Below are positions 54,944-64,000 of a DNA stretch of 64,000 bases, one piece after another (positions within the stretch are counted from its first letter, which is position 1; every line of letters starts with the position of its first letter). The stretch is from NCBI RefSeq assembly GCF_023898315.1, contig NC_064619.1, forward strand, positions 483,331,376-483,395,375, in the 5' to 3' direction. Below the pieces are notes generated by a model, which was not told where the DNA came from, made no database searches, and saw only the letters and a list, made by a program, of their open reading frames with translations. A program made the position numbers and the translations under genes. The stretch is from Schistocerca nitens (lineage: Eukaryota; Arthropoda; Insecta; Orthoptera; Acrididae).

Positions 54944-56368
54944 TACACTCCTGGAAATGGAAAAAAGAACACATTGACACCGGTGTGTCAGACCCACCAT
55001 ACTTGCTGCGGACACTGCGAGAGGGCTGTACAAGCAATGATCACACGCACGGCACAGCGGACACACCAGGAACCGCGGTGTTGGCCGTCGAATGGCGCTA
55101 GCTGCGCAGCATTTGTGCACCGCCGCCGTCAGTGTCGGCCAGTTTGCCGTGGCATACGGAGCTCCATCGCAGTCTTTAACACTGGTAGCATGCCGCGACA
55201 GCGTGGACGTGAACCGTATGTGCAGTTGACGGACTTTGAGCGAGGGCGTATAGTGGGCATGCGGGAGGCCGGGTGGACGTACCGCCGAATTGCTCAACAC
55301 GTGGGGCGTGAGGTCTCCACAGTACATCGATGTTGTCGCCAGTGGTCGGCGGAAGGTGCACGTGCCCGTCGACCTGGGACCGGACCGCAGCGACGCACGG
55401 ATGCACGCCAAGACCGTAGGATCCTACGCAGTGCCGTAGGGGACCGCACCGCCACTTCCCAGCAAATTAGGGACACTGTTGCTCCTGGGGTATCGGCGAG
55501 GACCATTCGCAACCGTCTCCATGAAGCTGGGCTACGGTCCCGCACACCGTTAGGCCGTCTTCCGCTCACGCCCCAACATCGTGCAGCCCGCCTCCAGTGG
55601 TGTCGCGACAGGCGTGAATGGAGGGACGAATGGAGACGTGTCGTCTTCAGCGATGAGAGTCGCTTCTGCCTTGGTGCCAATGATGGTCGTATGCGTGTTT
55701 GGCGCCGTGCAGGTGAGCGCCACAATCAGGACTGCATACGACCGAGGCACACAGGGCCAACACCCGGCATCATGGTGTGGGGAGCGATCTCCTACACTGG
55801 CCGTACACCACTGGTGATCGTCGAGGGACACTGAATAGTGCACGGTACATCCAAACCGTCATCGAATCCATCGTTCTACCATTCCTAGACCGGCAAGGGA
55901 ACTTGCTGTTCCAACAGGACAATGCACGTCCGCATGTATCCCGTGCCACCCAACGTGCTCTAGAAGGTGTAAGTCAACTACCCTGGCCAGCAAGATCTCC
56001 GGATCTGTCCCCCATTGAGCATGTTTGGGACTGGATGAAGCGTCGTCTCACGCGGTCTGCACGTCCAGCACGAACGCTGGTCCAACTGAGGCGCCAGGTG
56101 GAAATGGCATGGCAAGCCGTTCCACAGGACTACACCCAGCATCTCTACGATCGTCTCCATGGGAGAATAGCAGCCTGCATTGCTGCGAAAGGTGGATATA
56201 CACTGTACTAGTGCCGACATTGTGCATGCTCTGTTGCCTGTGTCTATGTGCCTGTGGTTCTGTCAGTGTGATCATGTGATGTATCTGACCCCAGGAATGT
56301 GTCAATAAAGTTTCCCCTTCCTGGGACAATGAATTCACGGTGTTCTTATTTCAATTTCCAGGAGTGTA
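54944..56368 (+). mobile_element. Tc1-like transposon (family 4), second copy
   Basis: The element spans 54946-56366 (1,421 bp), with the same TIRs as the 37,974 copy and TA at 54944-54945 and 56367-56368. The host paralogue at 40.7 kb shows the uninterrupted aaaatatgttatg, proving the TA target. One base shorter than the first copy because of the frameshift in its gene. Confidence 0.95.
55190..56211 (+). pseudogene. Tc1-like transposase with one-base deletion
   Basis: The start at 55190 and stop at 56209-56211 correspond to the intact 340-aa copy. One G is missing from a run of four near 55824-55827 (cgagggac versus cgaggggac), shifting the frame after ~residue 215 and ending translation early. 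All catalytic codons remain, but Asp244 and Glu277 fall after the break. The few other differences are substitutions, so the loss is recent. It could still be moved by enzyme made from the intact copy. Confidence 0.93.
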
Positions 56369-57969
56369 TGTTATGCGGACATGTGTCTGGAAACGCTTAA
56401 TTTCCATGTTAGAGCTCATTTTAGTTTCGTCAGTATGTTCTTCCACCTACGCTCAATGGAGCACGTTATCATGATTTCATACGGGATACTCTTTCTGTGC
56501 TGCTAGAACTTGTGCCTTTGCAAGTACGACACAACATGTGGTTCACGCACGATGGAGCTCCTGCACATTTCAGTCGAAGTGTTCGTACGCTTCTCAACAA
56601 CAGATTCGGTGACCGATGGATTGGTAGAGGCGGACCAATTCCATGGCCTCCACGCTCTCCTGACCTCAACCCTCTTGACTTTCGTTTATGGGGGCCGGTA
56701 CCAAATGTAGAGACTCTTCGTGCTCGTGTTGTGGACGGCTGTGATACAATACGCCATTCTCCAGGGCTGCATCAGCGCATCAGGGATTCCATGCGACGGA
56801 GGGTGGATGCATGTATCCTCGCTAACGGAGGACATTTTGAACATTCCCTGTAACAAAGTGTTTGAAGTCACGCTGGTACGTTCTGTTGCTGTGTGTTTCC
56901 ATTCCATGATTAATGTGATTTGAAGAGAAGAAATAAAATGAGCTCTAACATGGAAAGTAAGCGTTTCCGGACACATGTCCACATAACATATTTTCTTTCT
57001 TTGTGTGTGAGGAATGTTTCCTGAAAATTTGGCCGTACCTTTTTGTAACACCCTGTATATGCCTGTGTCGCAAGCCGAAGATGAAGAGATAGAGAAAGTA
57101 TGGGGATACTGAACGGGTAGTTCAGTACGAAAGGGGAGATAGATATCTAATAGTCGTGGGTGAATGGAATGAGGTTTTAGGGGACAGAGTATAGCAAAGA
57201 GTTACTGGAGAACATGGGATTAGTATTAGGAATGAGAGAAGTGGTAGATTAGTTGAGTTCTGCCATAAAATTCAGCTAATAATAGCAAACGAAGTCAGAT
57301 ATTGGATTATAAGGCGTACCCAGGAGCAGATATAGACTCAGATCACAATTTACTAGTAATGAATAGCAGTCTGAAGATTAAGACATTAATCAGGAACAAT
57401 CAATGCTCAAAGAAATTGGATACTTAAGTACTAGGGAATGAAGTACGCTTGTAGTTCTCTGAGACTAGAGATACTGCGATAAGGAATAGCTCAGCAGATA
57501 GTTCCGTGGTGGAGGAATGGGTACCTCTAAAAACAACACTTGAGTTCGAAACGTAGGTAAAAGGAAGATATCTGCGAAGAAACTGTAGGTAACAGAAGAA
57601 AAACTTCAGTTGATCTATGACAGAAGGAAGCACATAGATGTTCAGGGAAATTCAGGAATACAGAAATACAAATGTCTTAGGAATGAAATAAATAGGGATT
57701 GAAGCGAAGTTGGTGTGTATGATATATGAAACTGGAAATGTACCATCAGATTTTCGGAGAAAGATCATCAGCCCAATTCCGAAGATAGTAAGAGCCGACA
57801 AAAGCCACAATTATCACACCTTAACAGCTCATGCGTCGAATTTTCTGACAAGGAAAATCTACAGAGTGATGGAAACGACAATTGAGGTTATGTTAAATAT
57901 GATAATCAATTTGGTTTTAGGAGGAGTAAAGGCATCAGAGAAGCATTCCTGACGTCGCACTTGGTAACG

Positions 57970-58210
57970 AAAGAAAAAGCGAGGAAAAAGATCAGGAGAA
58001 GGGCAGAGAGAGACCGGGGGGTGGGGGGGGGGTGAGAGTAGGCGGACGGAGAGAGGGGGCAGGGTCAGATGTACTGAGAGGGGTAGTCGCAGATGGACAG
58101 AGAGATGGCAAGAGGAGATGGACAGAGGATGGGGGGTGGTGAACAGAGAGAGAGAGAGAGAAGAAGGTGGACAGAGAGGGTGTGGGGGGGGGGGGAGGGA
58201 AGAGGAGCAG
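57970..58210. repeat. purine-rich low-complexity tract
   Basis: A GA/GGA-rich tract on the plus strand with runs of 8-10 G (near 58018-58032 and 58183-58195). It follows directly on the truncated LINE RT. Open frames on the opposite strand are composition artefacts. Confidence 0.85.
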
Positions 58211-58276
58211 ATGGAATAACATAATTGGAATAAGTACATATCCGGCTAATCAGCCAGTTACAAAATAAATAAAATT

Positions 58277-58340
58277 AGACCTGGAATCGAACGGTAGTAT
58301 TCTAACCGAAAGCGCTACCAACTGAACTAACTGGACACCG
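58277..58340 (-). repeat. isolated tRNA-like module
   Basis: On the minus strand: A-box tagttcagttggtagcgc, anticodon-like ctttcggttagaa, B-box cgttcgattcc. It lacks clear acceptor pairing. Probably a SINE head or tRNA pseudogene. No family partner in this window. Confidence 0.6.
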
Positions 58341-58700
58341 CAGCTGCACTGTTTTTAGTGAACGTACTTTTCGTACATTTGATCACAGTGATGCGAAACT
58401 GATTTCTTTGACGTCCATCTTGTACCGATATATGCGCGGGACTATGTGCAAGGAATCGAGCTGTGAAGTGCGAGTGCACGAATTGTGGTTCACCTTATAC
58501 ATACGAGCTGATAAATTTTTTGAAACAATAAGTCAATACTAAAAACGTTTCACGCATTCAGCGGCTATGGATGTGTCGAATCAAGTGTTGACTTGCAAAA
58601 GAATACTACGCACTAAAATCCTAACTGATGAAATACTTTTCCATGCTCTTGTATTATAAAAGCGGAATGGCACTTTTTAATTTCTTGTGTGCGTACGCGC
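58341..58700. other. unassigned stretch
   Basis: No recognised feature. Confidence 0.3.
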
Positions 58701-58701
58701 G

Positions 58702-58704
<3 letters not shown>

Positions 58705-58752
<48 letters not shown>
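58705..58752. repeat. (GT)n microsatellite
   Basis: About 24 uninterrupted GT units, preceded by a short gcgtacgcgcgcg stretch. Confidence 0.97.
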
Positions 58753-58755
<3 letters not shown>

Positions 58756-58939
58756 TAGATGAAAGGGAGTGAGATGAATTTTTGAGCAGACGAAGAAGAA
58801 TTAGGTATCGTGCTTCGCTTGGTAAACGCCGTCAGTCAACTATTGTGATACTCGGTAATATGTCTGCACTAGGTGTAGAACTATGAAACAGGAATTTGGT
58901 TGCAAAAATTACACGTCTTTTGCTTGAAACTGATGAGTA

Positions 58940-59938
58940 ATATTTTATTGAAAACAATCTCCATTGCCATTTATACATATCTTGCATCTCTCCGGAAGGC
59001 TGTGAATGCCACGACAAAAAAACAGTTCTTCTTTTCAAGGGAACAAGTCAGCGAACCGTTTTCTTACATTTTCATGCGTACTGAACTGTTGTTCAGCGAG
59101 AGCGTGCCGCAGTGAAGGAAATAGATGCTAATCGGACGGAGCCAAGTCTCGAGAATAAACCGCCTGCGCTAGTATTTCCCAACTGAACGCCTCGATCGTT
59201 TCCCTGACCAGTTTTGCTGTGTGTGATGGGGCGTTATCATGGAGCAATATGACTTTGTGTTGCCTTTTTCTATATTCCAGTCGTTTTTCACGTAATGCTC
59301 GATTTACATCGATCATTTGCTGTTGGTAGCGATCAGTGTTAGCGGTTTCACCTGGTTTTAGCAGCTCATAATAGATGACATCCTTCTGATCCCACCAAAC
59401 ACAGAGCAGTGGATGTTTATGGTTTGCCTGGATTCACCTATGATTCAGGACGCTTATATGTCCATTTTTCATCGCCGGTCACTATTCGAAAGAAAAAGGA
59501 CTTTCTTTTGTATTTGGCGAGCAGCATTTCAGAAGTGGTCTTTCGTATTGCTTGCTGTCTTTCATTCAGTTCATGCGGAACCCATTTTCCCACTTTCTGC
59601 ACGTTTCCCGTAGCTTTCAACCGAAGAGAAACAGCTCTATGCGTCACATTCAATTGTTCCGCGAGTTACTGTTGAGTTTTAGTATCATCTTTATCCAACA
59701 ATGCCTGCAATTCGTTGTCTTCGAACTTTATCGGTGGTTTCCCGGGCTCGTCGCTTCTCACGTCAATATCACCACTTTCGCATTTTTTTAACCACTGGAA
59801 ACACTGCGTTTTCCCAAGACCATGATCGCCGAAAGCTTCGACAAGAATTCGATGAGATTCTGCAGGCGCTTTCTTCAAATGATAACAGAAAACTAATGCT
59901 GTCGGCAAATCGTAGTTCGTAGGCACAAAACTCGACAT
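58940..59938 (-). pseudogene. mariner transposase relic
   Basis: The ATG at 59936-59938 opens MSSFVPTNYDLPTALVFCYH, the N-terminal form of a mariner family. Next come GKTQCFQWLKKCESGDIDV, KFEDNELQALLD and, after a frame change, KVGKWVPHELNERQ and VTGDEKWTY (first catalytic Asp, near 59465). HDNAPSHTAKLV (second, near 59230) and DLAPSDYHLF (third, Asp type) follow, then a degraded C-terminus near SLPERCARC. The last block makes it a D,D-D mariner as opposed to the Tc1 Glu type. Several frameshifts are present. TIRs were not identified. Confidence 0.9.
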
Positions 59939-59967
59939 GTTTATGGGTTTGAAACAGATACCAGAGT

Positions 59968-60172
59968 ATGGAACTTGGATTCAAATGGCTCTAAGCATTA
60001 TGGGACTTAACATCAGTCCCCTAGACTTAGAACTACTTAAACCTAACTAACCTAAGGCCATTACAAACATCCGTGCCCGAGTCAGGTTTCGAACCTGGGA
60101 CCGTAGCAGCAGCGCGGTTCATGACTGAAGCGCCTAGAACCGCTCGGTCACAGCGGCCGGCATGAAACTTGG
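59968..60172 (-). mobile_element. SINE, common family
   Basis: The body is 59979-60161 (minus), between atggaacttgg (59968-59978) and atgaaacttgg (60162-60172), one mismatch. It lost about 14 bp near gggacttaacatcagtcccc. It sits just upstream of the mariner gene. Confidence 0.9.
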
Positions 60173-60680
60173 GTTACGTGCGTTTACATTCGTCGTCAGC
60201 CGTTACAGGAAGCAGATGGCACTGCAGACGTCGTCTCACGGGCCCTACACTGACGTTTAGCACCACCTATAGGGAAATTCCAAGTTCATGCATCCACACC
60301 TGGTATAATGTATACTACACACAGAGATTAAGATTTCGTTTTTTTCGAACACGAATTTGACATCTTAATCTTTCACTGTAGCCTCTTACTTGGAGTAAAA
60401 TTAGCCCACACACAAAACTTCCTGGAAGATTAGCTTACACACAATTTTAAAAACTTGTCACAAAAGTAGGCAGTAGAATATCTGAAGATGAGCATTTTGA
60501 AGAACCCTAAAGCATGCCCTAAAGCATATGCTGAAGACAGATGTACTGTTTCTGAAATTTTTTAGTATTTTGGCCATCTTTTCAAGAGATGAACGCCGGT
60601 GAAGAAGATCACCGACAAGAAGCGTTGGAAAATTAAATTGATTTATAGAATGCCTTATCAAGGATTATTGCTTTTGATAG
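60173..60680. other. unassigned stretch
   Basis: No recognised feature. Confidence 0.3.
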
Positions 60681-60882
60681 GCCGCGCGGAGTGGCCGCGA
60701 GGTTAGAGGCGCCATGTCACGAATTGCACGGCCACTCCTGCCGGAGGTTCGAGTCCTCCCTCGGGCATGGGTGTGTGTGTTGTCCTTAGTGTAAGTTACT
60801 TCAAGTAGTGTGTAAGTCTAGGGGCCGACGACCTCAGCAGTTTGGTCTCTTAGGAATTCACACAGATTTGAACGTTTTTCGG
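60681..60882 (+). mobile_element. tRNA-derived SINE, third head type
   Basis: Head ggccgcgcggagtggccgcg, B-box ggttcgagtcctcc, tail gttgtccttagtgtaagtta and ccgacgacctcagcagtttg. Same type as 31646-31855. Exact duplication not found. Confidence 0.82.
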
Positions 60883-62050
60883 TGTTGATAGCACCGTACC
60901 AGTTGATACTTTAATTGTGTTTCGGCGGTAGGATATTGCAAATCACTCTCTGTTATTTACTGAATTGTGTGATTTCTTTTAAGGCTTCTCTGATAAACCG
61001 CTGTGAGCAGTGAGGTGATGTGTGGAGAAACAGTATTGTGTCGATGTGGGAGACAAATTTCTGGCTGCATATAGAATGAGAGCCAGTATAGGGTGAAACA
61101 TTCTGCCATGTTCATCTGTTCTCGTATTCAGTTATAATCCCAGTTTTCGACTCACAGCTCGAAAAGCGTCAGAGGTACTCCAATACGACGTGGGCGCCAG
61201 AGAAACTTTCCCGGCTTTTGACGCAGTAATACCGCGATATTGCACTAGATTAATCCAGAGGAAGTTTCGTGGGATTTATATGCGGTGCAACAGCGCCTCG
61301 TATGTAACTGCCAGTCTTCAACGCGAAAGACAGGAATCATCTCTCATGCTCGACGAGTAGGTCAGTAAAAAAGTTTCTGCTCGCCATTAAAATTCTACGT
61401 GATAAAGGCATTATGCAGCGAACATCAAACTGGCATACAGCGTACTACGTACTTCGATATGCTAATGATTAGCATTTCAGCGAAGCGCCAGAAAGCAAGT
61501 AGGAATAATGCTTTATAATTATTGTACATAACGAGAGAGTATGCTAAAAGCCGCCCACTGTTCAATGATTATATAAAATTGTTTGGTGGATAGGTCGTTC
61601 GCCTTCTAATAGGGACGTTTCTTAACCGCGAACTTCTCATTACACAAATATAGTGCTTAAGGTTGTAAGTCAGCCCCTGAGTTGCAAACCGCCTGAAGTT
61701 CCGTACACATTAAGTGATATTTTAGCCGTGGTTTTCTATCCCAGGGAAAAATTGAGGGACAGAAAGGTAACTTCAGATCGCCCGATCAATGTTTACTCTT
61801 AAACAGTTCCCTGAAACGCCCTCTTACAGGGTACGTGTGGAGTGGGGCGGGAGGGGGGTGGAGGGAGCGAGATGGTGGTACGCACACTGTGGCGAAGTGT
61901 AACGCACTAAATAGCTGACTGAAAACACATGTATTCTCAATGGTCAAGCGTAATCCAGAACTGCCTTTAACAAGGACACTATGGTCCTTACGAAGGCATA
62001 AGTTAATGTTCATAATTATTCAGGAAGGACTGAGTAGACAGAGGAAAGCA
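60883..62050. other. no recognised feature
   Basis: No gene, element end or RNA is recognised. A short G-rich run lies at 61840-61870. Confidence 0.35.
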
Positions 62051-62052
62051 AT

Positions 62053-62054
62053 TG

Positions 62055-62098
<44 letters not shown>
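62053..62098. repeat. (CT)n(CA)n compound microsatellite
   Basis: About 13 CT units run directly into about 10 CA units. Confidence 0.97.
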
Positions 62099-62540
62099 AA
62101 GATTCAGCCTCACAGAGTGATCGAATACAAAGTCCACCATTTCATAGTTATAAGTGAATCGTCAAAGCCGACTTGCAGTTTTCACTGTAGAACCATGAAA
62201 TTTAATGAGCACACAATAGATGAAGTGTATTGGGGCCGAATAAAGAACAACTTCGGTTCCTTCAGAATCTAAGTAAAACGGTAGCAGAAGCATCAATCGC
62301 TAGACTCCGCATTGCTCGTAGAGAATCCTGTTTCATAGCTGAACTAATTCCGACCCAAAATTGCCGTTCAAGCTTGCACGTAAGTAACACGTTATACTTA
62401 CATGACCATGGAGCAGCAACTGACTTTGCGTCTCGTCTTGTCAGCGCTCTGGTAACTTCTCTCCAAAATCCAAACTTCCTTGCTTTTAATAACTGAGATT
62501 GAATGAAGTCAGAGGGGCGAAACCGGTCGCCGAGATGAAT
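62099..62540. other. unassigned stretch
   Basis: Two overlapping frames of 88-110 codons without domains. Nothing recognised. Confidence 0.3.
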
Positions 62541-62559
62541 TGTCAGTGGTAGCAATCGT

Positions 62560-63310
62560 CTCCTTCAATCATAAGGCAGGATGGGAACCATCTGGTTCCT
62601 TCATCTCAAAAGTTTCTATTCGAGTCAGTGTCCAAAATTCCAACACGGCATCCCCAGTCCGTCGGGCCTTATGGTACGCGACAGTCAGGTTGGCATCCCA
62701 CCGCCGTCCAAGGAGTCACCAGATATGTCTGGGCTCGTCATCGGGGCTCATTTCGAAGCAGGACGCATCAATGGAGACATTTCTACTCCAGTCAATGAGA
62801 TTCCAGGCTGAAGACGTGTCTCGGGAGGCCCCTACAGTGGTGGGATACCAACTTCACTGTCGCCCGCCATGTGGCCCGACATCCATGAGCGACGGACTGG
62901 GGTGCCATTTTTTTCATAGCAGGACCCCTTTGTTTGTCATCTGCGACACCCTTACAGCACAGCGGTACTCCGACAATTTTCTACGCCCTGTTTTGTTGGT
63001 CTTCATGGCACCCATCCTGGACTTACACTTCGGTAACATAATGTCCACTCGCCATGGGGCGAGAGTTTCTACCGCTTGTCTTTTGCTTCGCAAATCCTAC
63101 CTTGGCCTGCAGTGCCGCAATATCTCTCCCCAGTCGAGAACGTTTGGAGCGTTATAGGCATGACCCTGCAACGAACTCCAGATTTTGACGATCTGATGCG
63201 CCAGTTGTACAGAATTTGACACGACAGCCTACAGGAGTACGTCAAACAACTCTACCTATCAATGCCAATCAGAATAACTGCTTGCATAAGGGTCAGAGAT
63301 GGGCCAAAGC
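62560..63310 (+). pseudogene. Tc1-like transposase relic (family 6-like)
   Basis: The plus strand reads HFFHSRTPLFVICDTLTAQR (near 62900) and YSDNFLRPVLLVFMAPIL, then a decayed second block and TACLLL near 63075. PVENVWSVIGMTLQRTPDFD follows near 63133-63185, and LSMPIRITACIRVRDG at the C-terminus. The relic at 44.5 kb has the same order (ITAQRFVDDILCPVLLPF). Frame changes and lost catalytic residues disable it. A possible N-terminal part lies at 62560-62850. Confidence 0.78.
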
Positions 63311-63560
63311 GTTATTTACTTGCTGAACTTGTGAAGCTGTCTCTCATGAACAAATCATCCAATTTTTCCGAAATTTTTAATCATTTGCTTATCTATACAG
63401 GTACATCAGATTTACAGATTACTGAAATCTGGTATCGCACGACAGAGCGGATCAGGTTGTGGAAAGGGGCCAAGATCAGTTACTCTTAGTCACACAAGAA
63501 CACAGAACTTTATTCCTCGAAAACACAATGCACAGTTTTCTCTTTAAAACAACAAGGATC
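63311..63560. other. unassigned stretch
   Basis: Short frame at 63262-63489 only. No feature recognised. Confidence 0.3.
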
Positions 63561-64000
63561 AATTCACGGCTGAGGGCCGAAAACTTCTCAATAATAAGGT
63601 TTAAATAATACGCTTTGAGGCACAAGAATTTAGTAAACGGCTGAAGGCCTTACTTAAGTAAAATTGAAACGTCTTCTCGGCTAAAGGCCCAAATAATATT
63701 CAGATCAACAAAGGAAATTATTTAAAAGGCAAGCATTCATTAACTTCGGCTAGAAGCCATTTTAAGGAAAAATTTAATTACTTCCTCGGCTGAAAGCCCA
63801 ATAATAATTCAACATAATAAAAGGCAACCTTTAAAGACAAGCATTTACACAGTACAACAGAAAACCATCTTGAGAAAACTTGAAATATCTTAACGGCTGA
63901 AGGCCCAAACAATTATTCAAACTAATCAAAGACAAACCTTAACATAAGAATCTATACAGTACGGCTGAAGGCCATTTTAAGAATTCAAGATAATTAAAGA
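63561..64000. repeat. ~109-bp tandem repeat, continues past window end
   Basis: The 12-bp motif cggctgaaggcc (or one- to two-base variants) starts at 63567, 63638, 63678, 63747, 63786, 63894 and 63962. Spacings alternate near 70 and 40, summing to about 109, with one motif decayed near 63855. Flanking words (attttaa after one motif type, caataatt...ttca after the other, aagcattcat/aagcatttac) also keep the period. The array is open at the right edge. Confidence 0.85.

Larger units (their letters stand above)
54877..57057 (+). mobile_element. MITE-like DUF4817 derivative, containing a Tc1-like element
   Basis: The element is 54879-57055. Its left end reads caaggtgttacaaaaaggta and its right end is the complement of cagggtgttacaaaaaggta, with TA at each side. 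Without the nested transposon it is about 754 bp, close to the 781-bp paralogue at 40.7 kb. The plus strand keeps HDGAPAHFSRSVRTLLNNRF, GDRWIGRGGPIPWPPRS and a C-terminal region (56497-56853, open for 118 codons). It lies within the LINE endonuclease. Confidence 0.9.
53937..57990 (+). mobile_element. LINE with tRNA-like 5' head, multiply interrupted
   Basis: The 5' head (53937-54015) looks like a tRNA. A leader follows (54040-54263, gagcggaggagcagagagag ... gggtgggaaactgc). After a SINE come the endonuclease opening (DNVLRVSAWNIRNLKVEGML near 54590) and a run ending near 54878. After a 2.2-kb insertion it resumes with MPVSQAEDEEIEKV (57060), an endonuclease piece with GEWNEVLGD, and a shortened RT piece (MIYETGNVPSDFRRK near 57720). 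It is truncated near 57990. Same family as the 36.2-kb LINE. Many stops. Confidence 0.82.

Noticed and set aside
57859..58239. 126-codon minus-strand Ser/Pro-rich protein
   Set aside because: It is the complement of a GA-rich low-complexity tract; the composition alone produces it.

Overview
The window reads as intergenic or intronic DNA from a large, repeat-dense arthropod genome. Its SINE families, with tails beginning 'gatgtccttaggttagt' and ending 'gctcagagccatttgaacc', look like those I associate with grasshoppers and locusts (Schistocerca-like). That species guess is memory-based inference. I found no convincing host protein-coding gene, rRNA operon, functional tRNA gene or CRISPR array. 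Nearly everything recognisable is a transposable element, and many are inserted inside one another.

Layout. 1-1.6 kb: a decayed Tc1-like transposon carrying two SINEs. 3.9-6.0 kb: a SINE plus two relics of one Tc1-like family, the second bounded by terminal inverted repeats (TIRs). 10.0-13.0 kb: a broken LINE with endonuclease and reverse transcriptase (RT) remnants. 14.3-17.6 kb: a transposon with TIRs of about 115 bp and a DUF4817-type transposase, split by a CR1-like LINE fragment and a tandem tRNA-derived array. 17.8-18.3 kb: a CpG-rich non-repetitive island. 19.45-20.6 kb: a large palindrome followed by a broken Tc1-like transposase. 21.4-29.5 kb: an LTR retrotransposon with 547/548-bp LTRs, an intact 787-aa Gag and no visible pol. 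30.3-31.9 kb: a palindromic tRNA-Thr-like composite, a 5S-rRNA-derived SINE and another SINE. 34.9-39.8 kb: LINE relics, one holding a Tc1-like element with an intact 340-aa transposase. 40.7-44.6 kb: a MITE-like DUF4817 derivative, Tc1 relics, SINEs and a second 5S SINE. 44.6-50.7 kb: a nearly full-length 6.1-kb I-superfamily LINE with an 11-bp target-site duplication (TSD), itself inserted into a Tc1-like relic. 53.2-58.0 kb: a SINE inside a SINE, then a LINE with a tRNA-like 5' head. That LINE is interrupted by a SINE and by a MITE-like element that in turn holds a second copy of the Tc1-like transposon. 58.2-60.9 kb: a tRNA-like relic, a (GT)n run, a mariner relic and SINEs. 62.5-64.0 kb: a Tc1-like relic and the start of a tandem array of about 109 bp.

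How the parts relate. The apparently active machinery falls into three groups: DDE transposases acting at TA sites, LINE endonuclease/RT enzymes that probably also move the SINEs (11-13 bp TSDs), and one LTR element that supplies Gag but not enzymes. Nesting gives relative ages: old LINEs and Tc1 relics at the bottom, the DUF4817 derivative and SINEs in the middle, and the near-identical pair of Tc1-like copies at 38.0 and 54.9 kb among the youngest. All family assignments come from reading motifs by eye. No database search was run.
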